Source: AC-32 sp963704005 (GTDB lineage Bacteria > Actinomycetota > Thermoleophilia > Gaiellales > Gaiellaceae). Taken from it: a DNA stretch of 64,000 nucleotides. Shown here piece after piece: positions 53,228 to 62,632 of this stretch. Each line of letters begins with the position of its first letter. Position 1 is the first letter of the stretch. The notes beneath the pieces are model-generated. The model was not told the origin of the DNA and made no database searches. It worked only from the letters and a program-made list of their open reading frames with translations. The position numbers and the translations under genes are program-made. The DNA lies in assembly GCA_963704005.1 (NCBI GenBank), contig CAVPGJ010000001.1:124001-188000 (forward strand), read 5' to 3'.

Positions 53228-54991
53228 GTGAAGAGCCGAGTAGTGCGGAAGTACGGCCTCGCGGTCCTCGTGGCAGGGGTTCTCGTCCTGCCGCTGGCGT
53301 CCGCGGGAGCCACCCCGAGCGGCACGCTCACCCGGGTGAGCCAGGCCACGATCGTCGACAGCATCGGCTACCAGGCCGAAGTGCAGCCGGCGCTGGCCTC
53401 GGCGCCCGGGTCGAAGACGCTCGTGTCGGCGTTCGAGGTCGGCCGGGCCTACAACGGCGGCGCCTCGGCGATCGGCTGGGCGACGTCCGTGAACGGCGGG
53501 AAGTCGTTCAAGCACGGGCTCGTGCCGCTAACGATCCAGGGCGGCGGCTCGGGCGGCATCTGGCGCGGGGCCGACCCCTCGGTGGCCTACAACGCGAGGT
53601 ACGGCAAGTGGCTCGTCGCCGCCACCGGCCTCGGCAGCACGGCGAACACGCTGGGGCTCTACGTCAACCGCTCCGCCGACGGCAAGAGCTGGGGCTCGCC
53701 GAACCAGGTGCACGCGGCCGGAACCGGCGACACGCCGACCAAGTCGTGGATCACCTGCGACAACTACGGCAATAGCGCCGGCTACGGCAACTGCTACGTC
53801 GCGTACACGAACACCGCTTCGACCCCGGCCAACCAGCTCTTCGTGAGCACCTCGACGGACGGTGGGGCGAGCTGGTCGGCGCCCGCCGGCACGCCGGACA
53901 CGTCGGTCGGCACCGGCGCGATCCCGCTCGTCCAGCCCACGGCGCCCAGCGCGTCGCCCGGCGCGACCTGCGGCCGGCTCGTGGTCTCGTACGCGAACGG
54001 CACCACGCTCGACGACTTCGCCTCGAGTGACTGCGGAGCGACCAACTCCGCGCACGCGGTGATCACGTCGACACAGGCCGCGCAGCACACCGTGGCCCAG
54101 GGCCTGCGGGTCTCGCTGTTCCCGTCGGCCACCATGGACGGGTCGGGCGCGATCTATCTCGCCTACCAGACCCGGAGCTTCCGGATCACGCAGACGACCC
54201 TCTCGGCGGCGGCCAACGCCGGCGACACGAACATCAAGGTCGGCAGCGTCACCGGCATGGTCGCGGGCAACACGCTCACGGTCGACACCGGCGCGAGCGC
54301 CGAGACGGTGACGATCACCACGGTCGGCACGGCCGGCGCCGGCGGCACCGGAGTCACGTTCACCCCGGCGCTCGCCGTCGCGCACGCGCAGGGCGCCTTC
54401 GTGACGGTGAACGGCATCGCCAGCACGTCGACGGCGGCGCCGAACGACATCGCGATGGCCGTCATGCCGGGCCCGACCGACGCGACACCGGCGCCGAGCT
54501 TCGGCGCCCCGTCGCGAATCGCGATCGAGGCCGACAGCGGCGCGTCGACGAACACCGTCGACCACTTCATCCCGGCCATCGCCGCCGACCGGGGCACCTC
54601 GGGCGGCAGCGCGCACCTCGCCCTCTTCTACTACAGCTATCCGATCGCGAGCTGCGCGTTCATCACCGGCGCGCCGCTCGACAACAGCGACGGCCCGCAG
54701 TGCGCCCCGGAGTTCCACTACGTCTCGTCGATCAACGGCGGCACGTCATGGTCGGCCACGCAGACGCTTGCGAGCATGCAGTCCCTGGCCGTCCTGCCGC
54801 GGACGGGGCCGATCGGCACGACCGGCAACGGTAACCCCGACCTCGGTCTCTATTCGTCTGCGGCCGTGATTCCCTTCGGGCCTCTGGCCGGCAAGGCGAT
54901 CTCGGTCTTCGACTACGGCCTCCCTGCGAATCACCTGGACGAGTCGATGTATGTGCCAACCCACGGACTGGCGATCGGAGGTGGATCATGA
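53228..54991 (+). CDS. Secreted BNR/sialidase-like protein (tandem paralog A)
   Basis: 587 residues; GTG with AAGGAGGAG upstream. The signal peptide is KYGLAVLVAGVLVLPLASAGA. Blades of a sialidase-like propeller are visible: GWATSVNGGKSFKHG, NRSADGKSWGSPNQV, STSTDGGASWSAPAG, YVSSINGGTSWSATQTL. DPSVAYNARYGKWLVAATGL and NYGNSAGYGNCYVAYTN are typical exo-alpha-sialidase-like signatures. A ~70-residue module (nt ~54190-54410) interrupts the fold. No catalytic Asp/Tyr/Arg triad can be assigned. The stop overlaps the next gene's ATG. Confidence 0.75.
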   Translation: MKSRVVRKYGLAVLVAGVLVLPLASAGATPSGTLTRVSQATIVDSIGYQAEVQPALASAPGSKTLVSAFEVGRAYNGGASAIGWATSVNGGKSFKHGLVPLTIQGGGSGGIWRGADPSVAYNARYGKWLVAATGLGSTANTLGLYVNRSADGKSWGSPNQVHAAGTGDTPTKSWITCDNYGNSAGYGNCYVAYTNTASTPANQLFVSTSTDGGASWSAPAGTPDTSVGTGAIPLVQPTAPSASPGATCGRLVVSYANGTTLDDFASSDCGATNSAHAVITSTQAAQHTVAQGLRVSLFPSATMDGSGAIYLAYQTRSFRITQTTLSAAANAGDTNIKVGSVTGMVAGNTLTVDTGASAETVTITTVGTAGAGGTGVTFTPALAVAHAQGAFVTVNGIASTSTAAPNDIAMAVMPGPTDATPAPSFGAPSRIAIEADSGASTNTVDHFIPAIAADRGTSGGSAHLALFYYSYPIASCAFITGAPLDNSDGPQCAPEFHYVSSINGGTSWSATQTLASMQSLAVLPRTGPIGTTGNGNPDLGLYSSAAVIPFGPLAGKAISVFDYGLPANHLDESMYVPTHGLAIGGGS

Positions 54992-57402
54992 ACCGGCTCC
55001 CTGCGAAGAGGGCTCGACTCTGGATCGTCCTGGGCTCGGCACTCGCACTGATCACCGCGGTCACGCTGGTCACCGCCCTCGGGGCGAGCGGTAGCGGCAC
55101 GAACATCCCGGGGCTGACGAAGGTCCTCACCGACCCGTTCGCCGACGGCATCGGCTACCACGAAAGCGGCGAGGAGCCGTCGATCATCGCGGCCAAGAAC
55201 CCCGCACGCGCCGGGAAGTTCGCCAAGAAGTCGACGATCGTCGCGACCGAGCAGGTCGGTCGCGTCTACGACGGCGGCGCATCCGACATCGGCTACCAGG
55301 TCAGCGTCAACGGCGGCCAGAGCTGGAAGCACGGCGAGCTGCCGCTGACGGTCCAGGGCGGCCAGGCCGACACCTGCAGCGGCCCGCTGACCCGCGCCAG
55401 CGACACGGTCACCGCCTACGACCAGCGCTACGACGTCTGGCTGGTGAGCACGCTCGGGCTCTACGGCAACTCGGGCGACCCCGGCGTGAGTGTGATGATC
55501 AACCGGGGCACGGCCAACTTCACCACGAAGGACATCGACTGGGGGCCGCCGATCTGCCAGCACATCGACAACCTGGCTGCCAGCGCCCAGGACTCGCCGG
55601 ACAAGAATTGGATCACGTGCGACAACTGGCCGGCGAGCAAGGGCTACGGCAACTGCTACGTCGAGTGGGACAACAACGGCAACGGCAACCGCGAGCTGAT
55701 GCAGTACTCGACGGACGGCGGTCTCACCTGGAACCCTGGGCCGACCGCGGCGGTCAACGCGATGAGCCTGCCGGGCGGCGGCAACACGGGCGACGTGAGC
55801 GGTGAGACCACGCTCGCGAGCACGGCCGGCTTCGGAACGGCGGCCCACGCGGGCGACACGAACATCAAGGTCGCCAGCGTCGCGGGCATCGGCACGACCC
55901 TTGCCGCTGCGGCTGCGGCGGCCGACCAGAACATCAAGGTAGCGGCCGCCACGCCGTTCTTCACGACCACGCTGTCGGCGGCGGTCAACGCCGGCGCCAC
56001 GAACATCAAGGTCGCGAGCGTGACCGCGATGGTCGCGGGCAAGACGATCAACATCGACACCGGCGCGGCGTTCGAGAGCGCCGTGATCCAGTCCGTCGGC
56101 ACCGCCGGCGCGGGCGGAACCGGCGTGACGCTCACGGCTCCGCTCGGGAACGCGCATGCGAGCGGCGCGCAGGTCACCCCGGCCGGACAGCAGATCACCG
56201 TCGACACCGGTGCGGGCGCCGAGGTGGCCACGATCCGCACGGTCGGGACGGCCGGCGCCGCCGGCACCGGCGTCACGCTGACCGCTCCGCTCACCTTGGC
56301 GCACGCGTCGGGCGCCCAGGTCAACGACCGGACGATCAACGTCGAGGTCGACCAGAGCGGCGGCAACCAGGAGACCGTCACGGTCACGAACGTCGGCACC
56401 GCCGGCGCGGCGGGCACCGGTGTGGACTTCTCTCCGGCGCTCGTGCGCGACCACGTCACCGGTGCCCACGTTGCGGCGACGACTGCGCCTCAGACCGGTC
56501 ACACCGGCGACATCGGCGGCGTTCCGCTCGTGCAGCCGCCGCCGCCGGGCTCGCCTGCGGGCAGCGTTTGCGGCAGGGTGGTCACCCCGGTGCAGAGCGG
56601 CGGCGGCGTGAGCTGGTGGACGTCGAACGACTGTGGCGCCCACTTCTCGGCGGAGACGCTGATCACGCCGAACATGACCGCGACGCACAGCGTTCCGCAG
56701 ATCAGGACGTCGCTGCTGCCGACCTCCGCGATGGACGGGGCCGGCAACATCTACCTCGTCTGGCAGACGCGGAGCTTCCGTGTCGGCAGCGTCGCCTCGA
56801 CGCCGAACGACATCGCGATGAGCATCATGCCGGCGCCGACAGCGGCCAATCCGAACCCGTCCTTCGGGCCTCCGTTCCGGATCCCGATCGAGGCGGACAA
56901 CACGAACGCGAACACGAACGACCACTTCGTCCCGGGCATCTCGGCCGACCCGAACACGAGCGGGTCGTCGGCGCACCTGGGCCTCTACTTCTACAACTTC
57001 CCCGTAGCGGCCTGCGCGTTCTCCGACCCGGCGAACCCGGCGAACCAGTGCGACATGCGTGCCGGCTACGTCTCGTCGACGGACGGCGGCATGACCTGGA
57101 GCAGCCCGACCTACCTGGCCCACATGAGCCTGAACAGCCTCGTGCGGACGAGCCAGGGGTTGATGGTCGGCGACTACTCGACCGCCGACGTGATCCCCAG
57201 CGGCCCGTTCAAGGGCAGCTCGATCAGTGCCTTCGCCGTCGGTCTCGCCGGCAAGACGCTGACGCAGCTGATGTATGTGCCGACGCACGGCCTGCCGATC
57301 GCCGGCGGCCCGCTGCATCGGGTGAAGCCCTCCAAGTCCGTGATCGCGCGGGCGAAGAGGCAAGGCCCAACGAAGCAGAAGAACGTCCCGCCTCGCGGCT
57401 AG
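54988..57402 (+). CDS. Secreted BNR/sialidase-like protein (tandem paralog B)
   Basis: 804 residues; ATG after GGAGGTGG inside the previous gene's end. The N-terminal membrane/export segment is LWIVLGSALALITAVTLVTAL. It parallels paralog A (GYQVSVNGGQSWKHGELPLTVQGG, TAYDQRYDVWLVSTLGLYG, WPASKGYGNCYVEWDNNGNG, YSTDGGLTWNPGP, YVSSTDGGMTWSSPTYL, YVPTHGLPIAGG). It carries an expanded array of the inserted module (nt ~55810-56480, several copies of NIKVASV...VGTAGAGGTGV...AHASGAQV). The C-terminus is basic (KSVIARAKRQGPTKQKN). Function unknown. Confidence 0.75.
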   Translation: MNRLPAKRARLWIVLGSALALITAVTLVTALGASGSGTNIPGLTKVLTDPFADGIGYHESGEEPSIIAAKNPARAGKFAKKSTIVATEQVGRVYDGGASDIGYQVSVNGGQSWKHGELPLTVQGGQADTCSGPLTRASDTVTAYDQRYDVWLVSTLGLYGNSGDPGVSVMINRGTANFTTKDIDWGPPICQHIDNLAASAQDSPDKNWITCDNWPASKGYGNCYVEWDNNGNGNRELMQYSTDGGLTWNPGPTAAVNAMSLPGGGNTGDVSGETTLASTAGFGTAAHAGDTNIKVASVAGIGTTLAAAAAAADQNIKVAAATPFFTTTLSAAVNAGATNIKVASVTAMVAGKTINIDTGAAFESAVIQSVGTAGAGGTGVTLTAPLGNAHASGAQVTPAGQQITVDTGAGAEVATIRTVGTAGAAGTGVTLTAPLTLAHASGAQVNDRTINVEVDQSGGNQETVTVTNVGTAGAAGTGVDFSPALVRDHVTGAHVAATTAPQTGHTGDIGGVPLVQPPPPGSPAGSVCGRVVTPVQSGGGVSWWTSNDCGAHFSAETLITPNMTATHSVPQIRTSLLPTSAMDGAGNIYLVWQTRSFRVGSVASTPNDIAMSIMPAPTAANPNPSFGPPFRIPIEADNTNANTNDHFVPGISADPNTSGSSAHLGLYFYNFPVAACAFSDPANPANQCDMRAGYVSSTDGGMTWSSPTYLAHMSLNSLVRTSQGLMVGDYSTADVIPSGPFKGSSISAFAVGLAGKTLTQLMYVPTHGLPIAGGPLHRVKPSKSVIARAKRQGPTKQKNVPPRG

Positions 57403-57423
57403 CAAGCAGGCGGAATCCCCAGG

Positions 57424-57455
57424 AACGAAGGCCCGCCCAGAGGCGGGCCTTCGTT
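57424..57455 (+). terminator. Hairpin terminator between convergent genes
   Basis: A 14-bp perfect stem AACGAAGGCCCGCC/GGCGGGCCTTCGTT with loop CAGA, 21 bases after the stop of paralog B. The T-pair end and AA start make it usable in both directions; it also abuts the sulfotransferase stop at 57455. Confidence 0.85.
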
Positions 57456-58501
57456 TACCCCAAGGGCCGGCGCGAGAGGGCCGCGCCGCCGCGGCGGCGC
57501 AAGTACTGGGTCGTGCGCCCGAGGCGCGCCCGGTTGACGGCGGCGGCGCGAGCGGCGGCGACCGGCGCCGTGCCGAACGCCCAGGCGAGTCGCGCCGGCG
57601 AGGCCCGGACGGGCTCGCGCGCGTAGTCGAGCTCGTCCATCAGCCGGCCACAGCAGGCCTGGACGACCCCGACCTCGCTCCTGGAGAGCCGTTGCCGCCA
57701 GCGGTCGAGCGGCTCGGTCGAGACGCCCTGGCCGGCGGTCGCATAGGAGCTGTTCACGACCGGGATCTCGAGCAGCGCCGGCTCGTAGGCCAGCCCGAGC
57801 CAGGCGCAGAGCTCGCGCACCTCGTCCTCGGGCCGCTCGCCGAGGTGCTCGAAGCGCTGGATCCGCACTCGCTCCGCCCCGTGCCTGCGCAGCGCCTCGT
57901 GCGACGCCTGCACGACGCCTCGCCAGAGCAGGCTCATCAGGACGGTGTTGTAGGAACGGCGCGTGCGGCGCCGGTCCGCCGCGAGCTCCTCCGACTCGGT
58001 CACCTCGCGGCGCTCGGCGGCGCCGTGCCAGTCGCGGTACGAGGCGACGACCGCGCGCGGGTCGCGCACGAGGCAAACGACCTTGCCGTCGGGAAAGGCC
58101 TCGAGCAGGTCATCGATCCGGTAGACGTGCCGCGGCGTCTTCTCGCCCCAGCGCGGTCGGCTGCGCAGGCGGGCCCGGATCACGCAGAGCGCCTCGAAGT
58201 ACGCGTCGCCGCTGCCGCCCAGCTCCTGCGCCAGCGAGCGGAGCTCCTCGCGGTCGACGCGGCTCTCGGCGGGGTCGCCCGCCTGGCCGAAGGCGCGGTG
58301 CGAGAGTGCGAGGAAGTACTCCTCGCAGCGGTCGCGGACGGCGCCCTCGAGCGATTGCGAGCCGCCTCCCGGCAGCCGCGGGCGTAGGTCGTCGAAGTAG
58401 TGCGTCTCGGCGGAGACCCAGAGCTCGCTGTGGCGGTTGAGCAGGGCGCGCACGAGGTTCGTGCCCGAGCGCGACGCGCCGACGACGAAGACGGGGTTCA
58501 C
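57455..58501 (-). CDS. Sulfotransferase family protein
   Basis: 348 residues from the GTG overlapping the upstream stop. The PAPS loop is VFVVGASRSGTNLVRALLN and the 3'-phosphate site VVCLVRDPRAVVASYRDWHG. RWGEKTPRHVYRIDDLLEAFPDGK is the usual WGEKTP block, and IQRFEHLGERPEDEVRELCAWLGL follows. Cytoplasmic enzyme using PAPS. It is the last gene of an operon with a beta-helix protein and the Wzx flippase, so the repeat unit exported by this locus is probably sulfated. Confidence 0.88.
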   Translation of the reverse strand: MNPVFVVGASRSGTNLVRALLNRHSELWVSAETHYFDDLRPRLPGGGSQSLEGAVRDRCEEYFLALSHRAFGQAGDPAESRVDREELRSLAQELGGSGDAYFEALCVIRARLRSRPRWGEKTPRHVYRIDDLLEAFPDGKVVCLVRDPRAVVASYRDWHGAAERREVTESEELAADRRRTRRSYNTVLMSLLWRGVVQASHEALRRHGAERVRIQRFEHLGERPEDEVRELCAWLGLAYEPALLEIPVVNSSYATAGQGVSTEPLDRWRQRLSRSEVGVVQACCGRLMDELDYAREPVRASPARLAWAFGTAPVAAARAAAVNRARLGRTTQYLRRRGGAALSRRPLG

Positions 58502-59628
58502 GGCAGCTGCACGGTATCGCTCGCCGCCGCGAGGTAGCCGGGCCGGCGGGCGACGACGAGCCGCACCGTCGCGCCGGAGACCTGCGGGCGAAAAACGGCC
58601 TTCGAGCGGCGGCCGAGCCGGACCCGCTGCACGAGCGTCCAGCGGCCGTTGCGCAGCGCCTGCAGCGTCGCCCTGCTTCCGGCGTAGGGCCGCGCCGCGC
58701 GCACCTTCGCGACGAGCCTGCCGCGCGAGAGCTTCAGCCGCACCAGCGGCCGGACGAACACGGCAGTTGCGGGGCCGCGGATCGAGCCCGAGCTGAGCTG
58801 CACGGTCTCGCCGATCCGCGGCCGCAGCACGAGCCGGAAGCGCCCGTTGCGCCCGCTGTGCGTCACGCCCGCCCGGACGAAGCGGGAGGCTCCCCGCTTG
58901 CGCGCCTCCGCCGCGACGAGCGAGCCGGGCCGCTGTCCCAGGAAGAGGCCGGTCAGCACCAGCCGCCGGCCGAAGACGGCGACGTGCCGGCCGGGATCGA
59001 GCGTCAGCTCGCCGGGGCCGCACTGGCGAACCCTGTTGCCTCGCTGCACCGGGTCCTGCGCGCCGTGCCCGACCGTCATGGTCAGCTGCGGGAACCGGGC
59101 GATGCAGATCGTCGAGTCCCGCACGCCGGAGCGCAGGGAGTCCTGCACGCTCACCGTGTGCGCTGCCCAGGCGCCGAGCGAGCAGCCTTTGCAGACGATG
59201 TCGCGAGGCGGCAGGCGCGAGCGGCCGGCCTTGTTGACGAAGAAGTTCGAGTTGATGAGCCGCGAGCTCCGTCGGCCGCAGTCCACCTTCAGGTGCTCGA
59301 AGGTGATCCGCGCGCCGCCGAGCACCTGGATCCCGTCCTGGTGCAGCCGCGGCGCCTTGCCGAGGCAGCGGATGCTGCCGCCGCCGACGGTCAGGTCGTG
59401 CGCCCCCTCGGCGACCTTGACCCCGTCGCCGATCCACTGGACGACCACGAGCCGGCCGATCCGGCCGGTGCAGCCGGGCCGCAGGTGGACGGCGTCCTTG
59501 TGCTTGCGGTCGCCGATGACCGCGCGCGTGATCGTCACCTTGACCAGGTCGAGATCGACCGCGGACGAGCACGTCCAGGTCCGGTCGACCTGCACGACGT
59601 TATGGGCGGCTGGCGGCGTTGCGATCAC
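58498..59628 (-). CDS. Beta-helix-like protein with C-terminal Ig-like extension, no signal peptide (paralog of 47842-48621)
   Basis: 376 residues from a GTG overlapping the flippase stop. Residues 15-185 repeat the core of the protein at 47842 (RTWTCSSAVDLDLVKVTIT, DAVHLRPGCTGRIGRLVV, IGDGVKVAEGAHDLTVGGGSIRCL, LHQDGIQVLGGARITFEHLKVDCGR, LINSNFFVNKAGRS). A ~190-residue Ig-like part with GVTHSGRNGRFRLVLRPRIGETVQLSSG and ATLQALRNGRWTLVQRVRLG is added. Unlike its paralog it has no visible export signal, which is odd for such a fold; a missed upstream start is possible but would lie in the flippase gene. Confidence 0.65.
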   Translation of the reverse strand: MIATPPAAHNVVQVDRTWTCSSAVDLDLVKVTITRAVIGDRKHKDAVHLRPGCTGRIGRLVVVQWIGDGVKVAEGAHDLTVGGGSIRCLGKAPRLHQDGIQVLGGARITFEHLKVDCGRRSSRLINSNFFVNKAGRSRLPPRDIVCKGCSLGAWAAHTVSVQDSLRSGVRDSTICIARFPQLTMTVGHGAQDPVQRGNRVRQCGPGELTLDPGRHVAVFGRRLVLTGLFLGQRPGSLVAAEARKRGASRFVRAGVTHSGRNGRFRLVLRPRIGETVQLSSGSIRGPATAVFVRPLVRLKLSRGRLVAKVRAARPYAGSRATLQALRNGRWTLVQRVRLGRRSKAVFRPQVSGATVRLVVARRPGYLAAASDTVQLP

Positions 59629-61148
59629 GAGCGGGCGGCGTTGACGGCCCCCGGCCCGCGTCTGCCGCTCTCGGCGGGCGGACGGGCGGAGACCCAGAAG
59701 ACGACAGCGTAGAGCGGCAGCACGATCATCGTCGCAATCGCCACCTCCGCGAGCGCGCTCGGCCAGGAGACGAGCAGAACGACCGGCGCGGCGGCGCCGA
59801 CGGCCACCAGGCCCGCGGCGAGCGCCCGCACCGTCTCGGCGCGGAACGGGTTGATCCCGAACAGGAACCGCACCTGGACCAGCTTGACGAGGTTGACGAG
59901 CGTGATCGAGATGGTCGTGGAGCAGGCGGCGCCGTTGATGCCGTAGCGCGGGATCAGGATCACGCAGCCGGCGATGTTGAGCGCCGCGACCGCCGCGTTG
60001 TTGGCCAGCGTCACGTAGGGGCGCCCGGACATGTTGATCACCTGTCCGAGCGGCCCGGTCGCGGCGTTGAAGAGCTGGCCGGCGGCCAGGATCGCGAGTG
60101 CCGTCGCTCCAGTGGAGTAGCCGCGGCCGAAGAGGTCCAGCAGCGGGCCCGGCACCAGCAGCAGCAGGCCGAAGACCGGGATCGAGAGCGAGACGTTCCA
60201 GTACGTGACGCGCTTCAGCATCTCCCCGAGCGTGGCGCGGTCACCGCGAGCGTCCTCGGCGGCGATCCGCGGGGCGAACATCTGGCCGGTCGAGGTCGAG
60301 ACGGTCTGGGCCGGCGAGAGCAGGCGCTGGACGATCGTGTAGACGGCGACCTCGGCGGCGGCGCGCAGCCGCCCGACCAGGATCGTGTCGGTCCAGAGGA
60401 TCGTCTGCAGCAGGAGGCTCGTGAACGTCTGCGGCAGCGAGAAGCGCAGGAGCGCACGGAGGCGCCAGGCGCGCGGCACCGGCGCGAAGGCGCCCGGCAG
60501 CGCGCTTGCGACGAGCCCTCCCGAAACGATGAGCGTCGCCCAGCAAGTCACGAGGAACGCGGCCGCGAGAGCATTCACGCTGTAGCCGAGCAAGAGCAGC
60601 GGAGCCGCTACGACGATGTTCAGCGCGACCCGGATCGGGTTGAGCACCGCGGCGTACCGCATCACGCCTAGCCCTTGCAATCCGCCGATCGCGACCCGCG
60701 TCAGCGCGAGCGCCGGCAGCGAGAGCGCGACGAGCCGGATCAGGTGCGTCCCACCCGGCTTGCGGAAGAAGGTTCCGGCGAGCCAGGGCGCCTGCCAGTA
60801 GATGAGGAGCGTGAGGGCCGCGCTGACGAGCGCGACGACCGCCAGTGCCGCCTGGAGGCTGCCACGTGCGCCCTCCTCGTCGCCCGCGGAGGCCCGAAGC
60901 GCGACGAACCGGACGGCGCCGACGTCGAGGCCGAGCGTGGCCGGAACCTGCGCGAGCAGCACGGTTGCGAGCGCGATCGCGTATAGCCCGAACGCGTGTG
61001 CCCGGATGTTGTGGGTGATCAGCAGGCTGAGCGCGAACGACAGTGCCGTTGTCGTCAGCGCGCCGCCGACGTTCACGGCCGCCCCGCGGGCCATCGTCCT
61101 CGCGTCCGGGGCGAGCTCGGTCCGCATCCTGCGGGGCGAGCGGTTCAT
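59625..61148 (-). CDS. Polysaccharide flippase (Wzx/MVF-MATE superfamily)
   Basis: 507 residues from ATG 61148, which gives a short basic cytosolic N-terminus (MNRSPRRMRTELAPDARTMARGA). Twelve to fourteen hydrophobic helices include GAAVNVGGALTTTALSFALSLLITHNI (family start), TILVGRLRAAAEVAVYTIVQRLLSPAQTVSTSTGQMFAP and PLGQVINMSGRPYVTLANNAAVAALNIAGCVILIPRYGINGAA. It flips undecaprenyl-linked repeat units across the membrane. The gene is followed by overlapping genes and preceded by the polymerase gene. Confidence 0.9.
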   Translation of the reverse strand: MNRSPRRMRTELAPDARTMARGAAVNVGGALTTTALSFALSLLITHNIRAHAFGLYAIALATVLLAQVPATLGLDVGAVRFVALRASAGDEEGARGSLQAALAVVALVSAALTLLIYWQAPWLAGTFFRKPGGTHLIRLVALSLPALALTRVAIGGLQGLGVMRYAAVLNPIRVALNIVVAAPLLLLGYSVNALAAAFLVTCWATLIVSGGLVASALPGAFAPVPRAWRLRALLRFSLPQTFTSLLLQTILWTDTILVGRLRAAAEVAVYTIVQRLLSPAQTVSTSTGQMFAPRIAAEDARGDRATLGEMLKRVTYWNVSLSIPVFGLLLLVPGPLLDLFGRGYSTGATALAILAAGQLFNAATGPLGQVINMSGRPYVTLANNAAVAALNIAGCVILIPRYGINGAACSTTISITLVNLVKLVQVRFLFGINPFRAETVRALAAGLVAVGAAAPVVLLVSWPSALAEVAIATMIVLPLYAVVFWVSARPPAESGRRGPGAVNAARS

Positions 61149-61222
61149 GCCGCAGTCTTCGAGTTCGGCGCACCCGGTCGGCGGCGCAGACGGCTGACCC
61201 AGCAGAGCTGGCTCAGCCTGAT

Positions 61223-61246
61223 AGCGACATCGCAAGCGACGTCGCT
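61223..61246. repeat. Hairpin in the Wzy-Wzx gap, resembling the second half of the double-hairpin repeat
   Basis: The arms AGCGACATCGC and GCGACGTCGCT pair with one mismatch around loop AA. The core TCGCAAGCGA is shared with copies 1 and 2 of the double-hairpin repeat. It may be a decayed half-unit or an attenuating hairpin. Confidence 0.45.
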
Positions 61247-62631
61247 CACGTCGCTAGTGCGCGCGCCCGCAGTCCGATCGCGGCGATCAGGAAGAAGATC
61301 AGCGTGCACTGGACGAAGGCGAAGGCGTCGAACGTGAGCATGCCCGCTCCGAAGCCCGCGCACGCCGCGGCGCAGGCGGCGATCAGGTCGCCGGCCGGGC
61401 CGCGCAGCCTTCGGGCCGTGCCGACCAGCCGGGCGACGCCGCCCCACACGAACCAGAGCACCCCGATCAGGCCGAGGAAGCCGATCGAGACGAGCGAGTT
61501 CATGTACTGGTCGTCGAAGATCAGCGGCGCACCGGTCTTGGGATCGACGATCGCGCCCGGCCCGACCGTCCCGCGCGTCTTGCCGATGCCGAGCCCGTGG
61601 CCGAAGAACGGCGCCTGCTTCCAGCTGCGCAGGCCCGGCGCGATGTCCGCGACACGCCCGGAGCCGACCGCGCTCGCCCGCCGCGTCTGCGACTGCACGA
61701 GGCCGCCTCGCGGCGCGAAGGAGTGGTAGAGGCTCCCGAGCGTGTGCGGCGCCGCGAGGTGGACGGCGACGAGCAGGACGATCAGCGCCGGCCAGTAGCG
61801 GCGCACGGCCTGCGCCCGGACGAGCAGCGCGACGACCAGCATCGCGATCGCCATCAGCACGACCGTCCGCGAGATCGTCGTCAGCGCGCCGACGGCGACG
61901 AGCCCGCCGACCGCGCCCCAGAAGAGCTTCGAGCCCTGCGTTCTCGCGCGCGAGGCCAGGTAGAGCGCGAGCGGCATCGTCATCGTCAGCGCGGCGCCGA
62001 GAGCGATCGGGTGCTGCGCGGAGGCGTGCACGCGCAGGCGACCTCCGCGACGTGCGGCCTGCTTGACGGCACGGGTCGGCTCGAAGAACTTGAACCACTT
62101 GTGCAGGTGGTCGAACACGTCGTAGTGCGTCCGCGCCTCGTAGACGGCGAAGACCGCGATCACGGCGCCGCCGAGGACAAGCGCGCGCACGACCAGCTCC
62201 ACCGCCGAGAGGCTGTCGATCGTCGAGCAGACGAGCAGGTAGGCGACCAGGAAGCTGAGGAAGTACGTCAGTGACTTGATCGCCTGTGTCTGCTGCCCCT
62301 CGTGCGAGAGCGACGTCGCGTTGGCGAGCACGGACAGCGTGGCGACGGCCGCGAGCAGGATCACGGGCTTCGCCAGCCCGGCGGCCGAGATCCCGCGCGT
62401 GCCGCTGACGATCCCGACGATCCAGGCGCCGATCAAGACGATGATCAGCAGCCGGTAGACCTCGAGCGAGAACGGCAGGCTCACCGGCAGCCGGTAGGTC
62501 TTGATCGGGACGAGCCAGACGACCAGCACGAGCAGCGAGATCGCGCCCGCCCAGGAGAGGACGCTCTCGACCCTCTCGCCGGCGCTCCGCTCCAGCGACG
62601 GCCGGCCCAGCCCGACCGCTGACTCGCTCAT
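61246..62631 (-). CDS. O-antigen ligase/polymerase family membrane protein (Wzy-like)
   Basis: 461 residues, about twelve hydrophobic helices. The large periplasmic-type loop and the conserved block TISRTVVLMAIAMLVVALLVR and FFGHGLGIGKTRG...DDQYMNSLVSIGFLGLIGVLWFV fit the Wzy_C/WaaL family ('GxGxG...N.yl..l...G..G'). It polymerises or ligates lipid-linked repeat units outside the membrane. It starts two bases after the Wzz-like gene stop. Wzy versus WaaL cannot be told from sequence; with Wzx and Wzz adjacent, Wzy is more likely. Confidence 0.88.
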   Translation of the reverse strand: MSESAVGLGRPSLERSAGERVESVLSWAGAISLLVLVVWLVPIKTYRLPVSLPFSLEVYRLLIIVLIGAWIVGIVSGTRGISAAGLAKPVILLAAVATLSVLANATSLSHEGQQTQAIKSLTYFLSFLVAYLLVCSTIDSLSAVELVVRALVLGGAVIAVFAVYEARTHYDVFDHLHKWFKFFEPTRAVKQAARRGGRLRVHASAQHPIALGAALTMTMPLALYLASRARTQGSKLFWGAVGGLVAVGALTTISRTVVLMAIAMLVVALLVRAQAVRRYWPALIVLLVAVHLAAPHTLGSLYHSFAPRGGLVQSQTRRASAVGSGRVADIAPGLRSWKQAPFFGHGLGIGKTRGTVGPGAIVDPKTGAPLIFDDQYMNSLVSIGFLGLIGVLWFVWGGVARLVGTARRLRGPAGDLIAACAAACAGFGAGMLTFDAFAFVQCTLIFFLIAAIGLRARALAT

Positions 62632-62632
62632 G

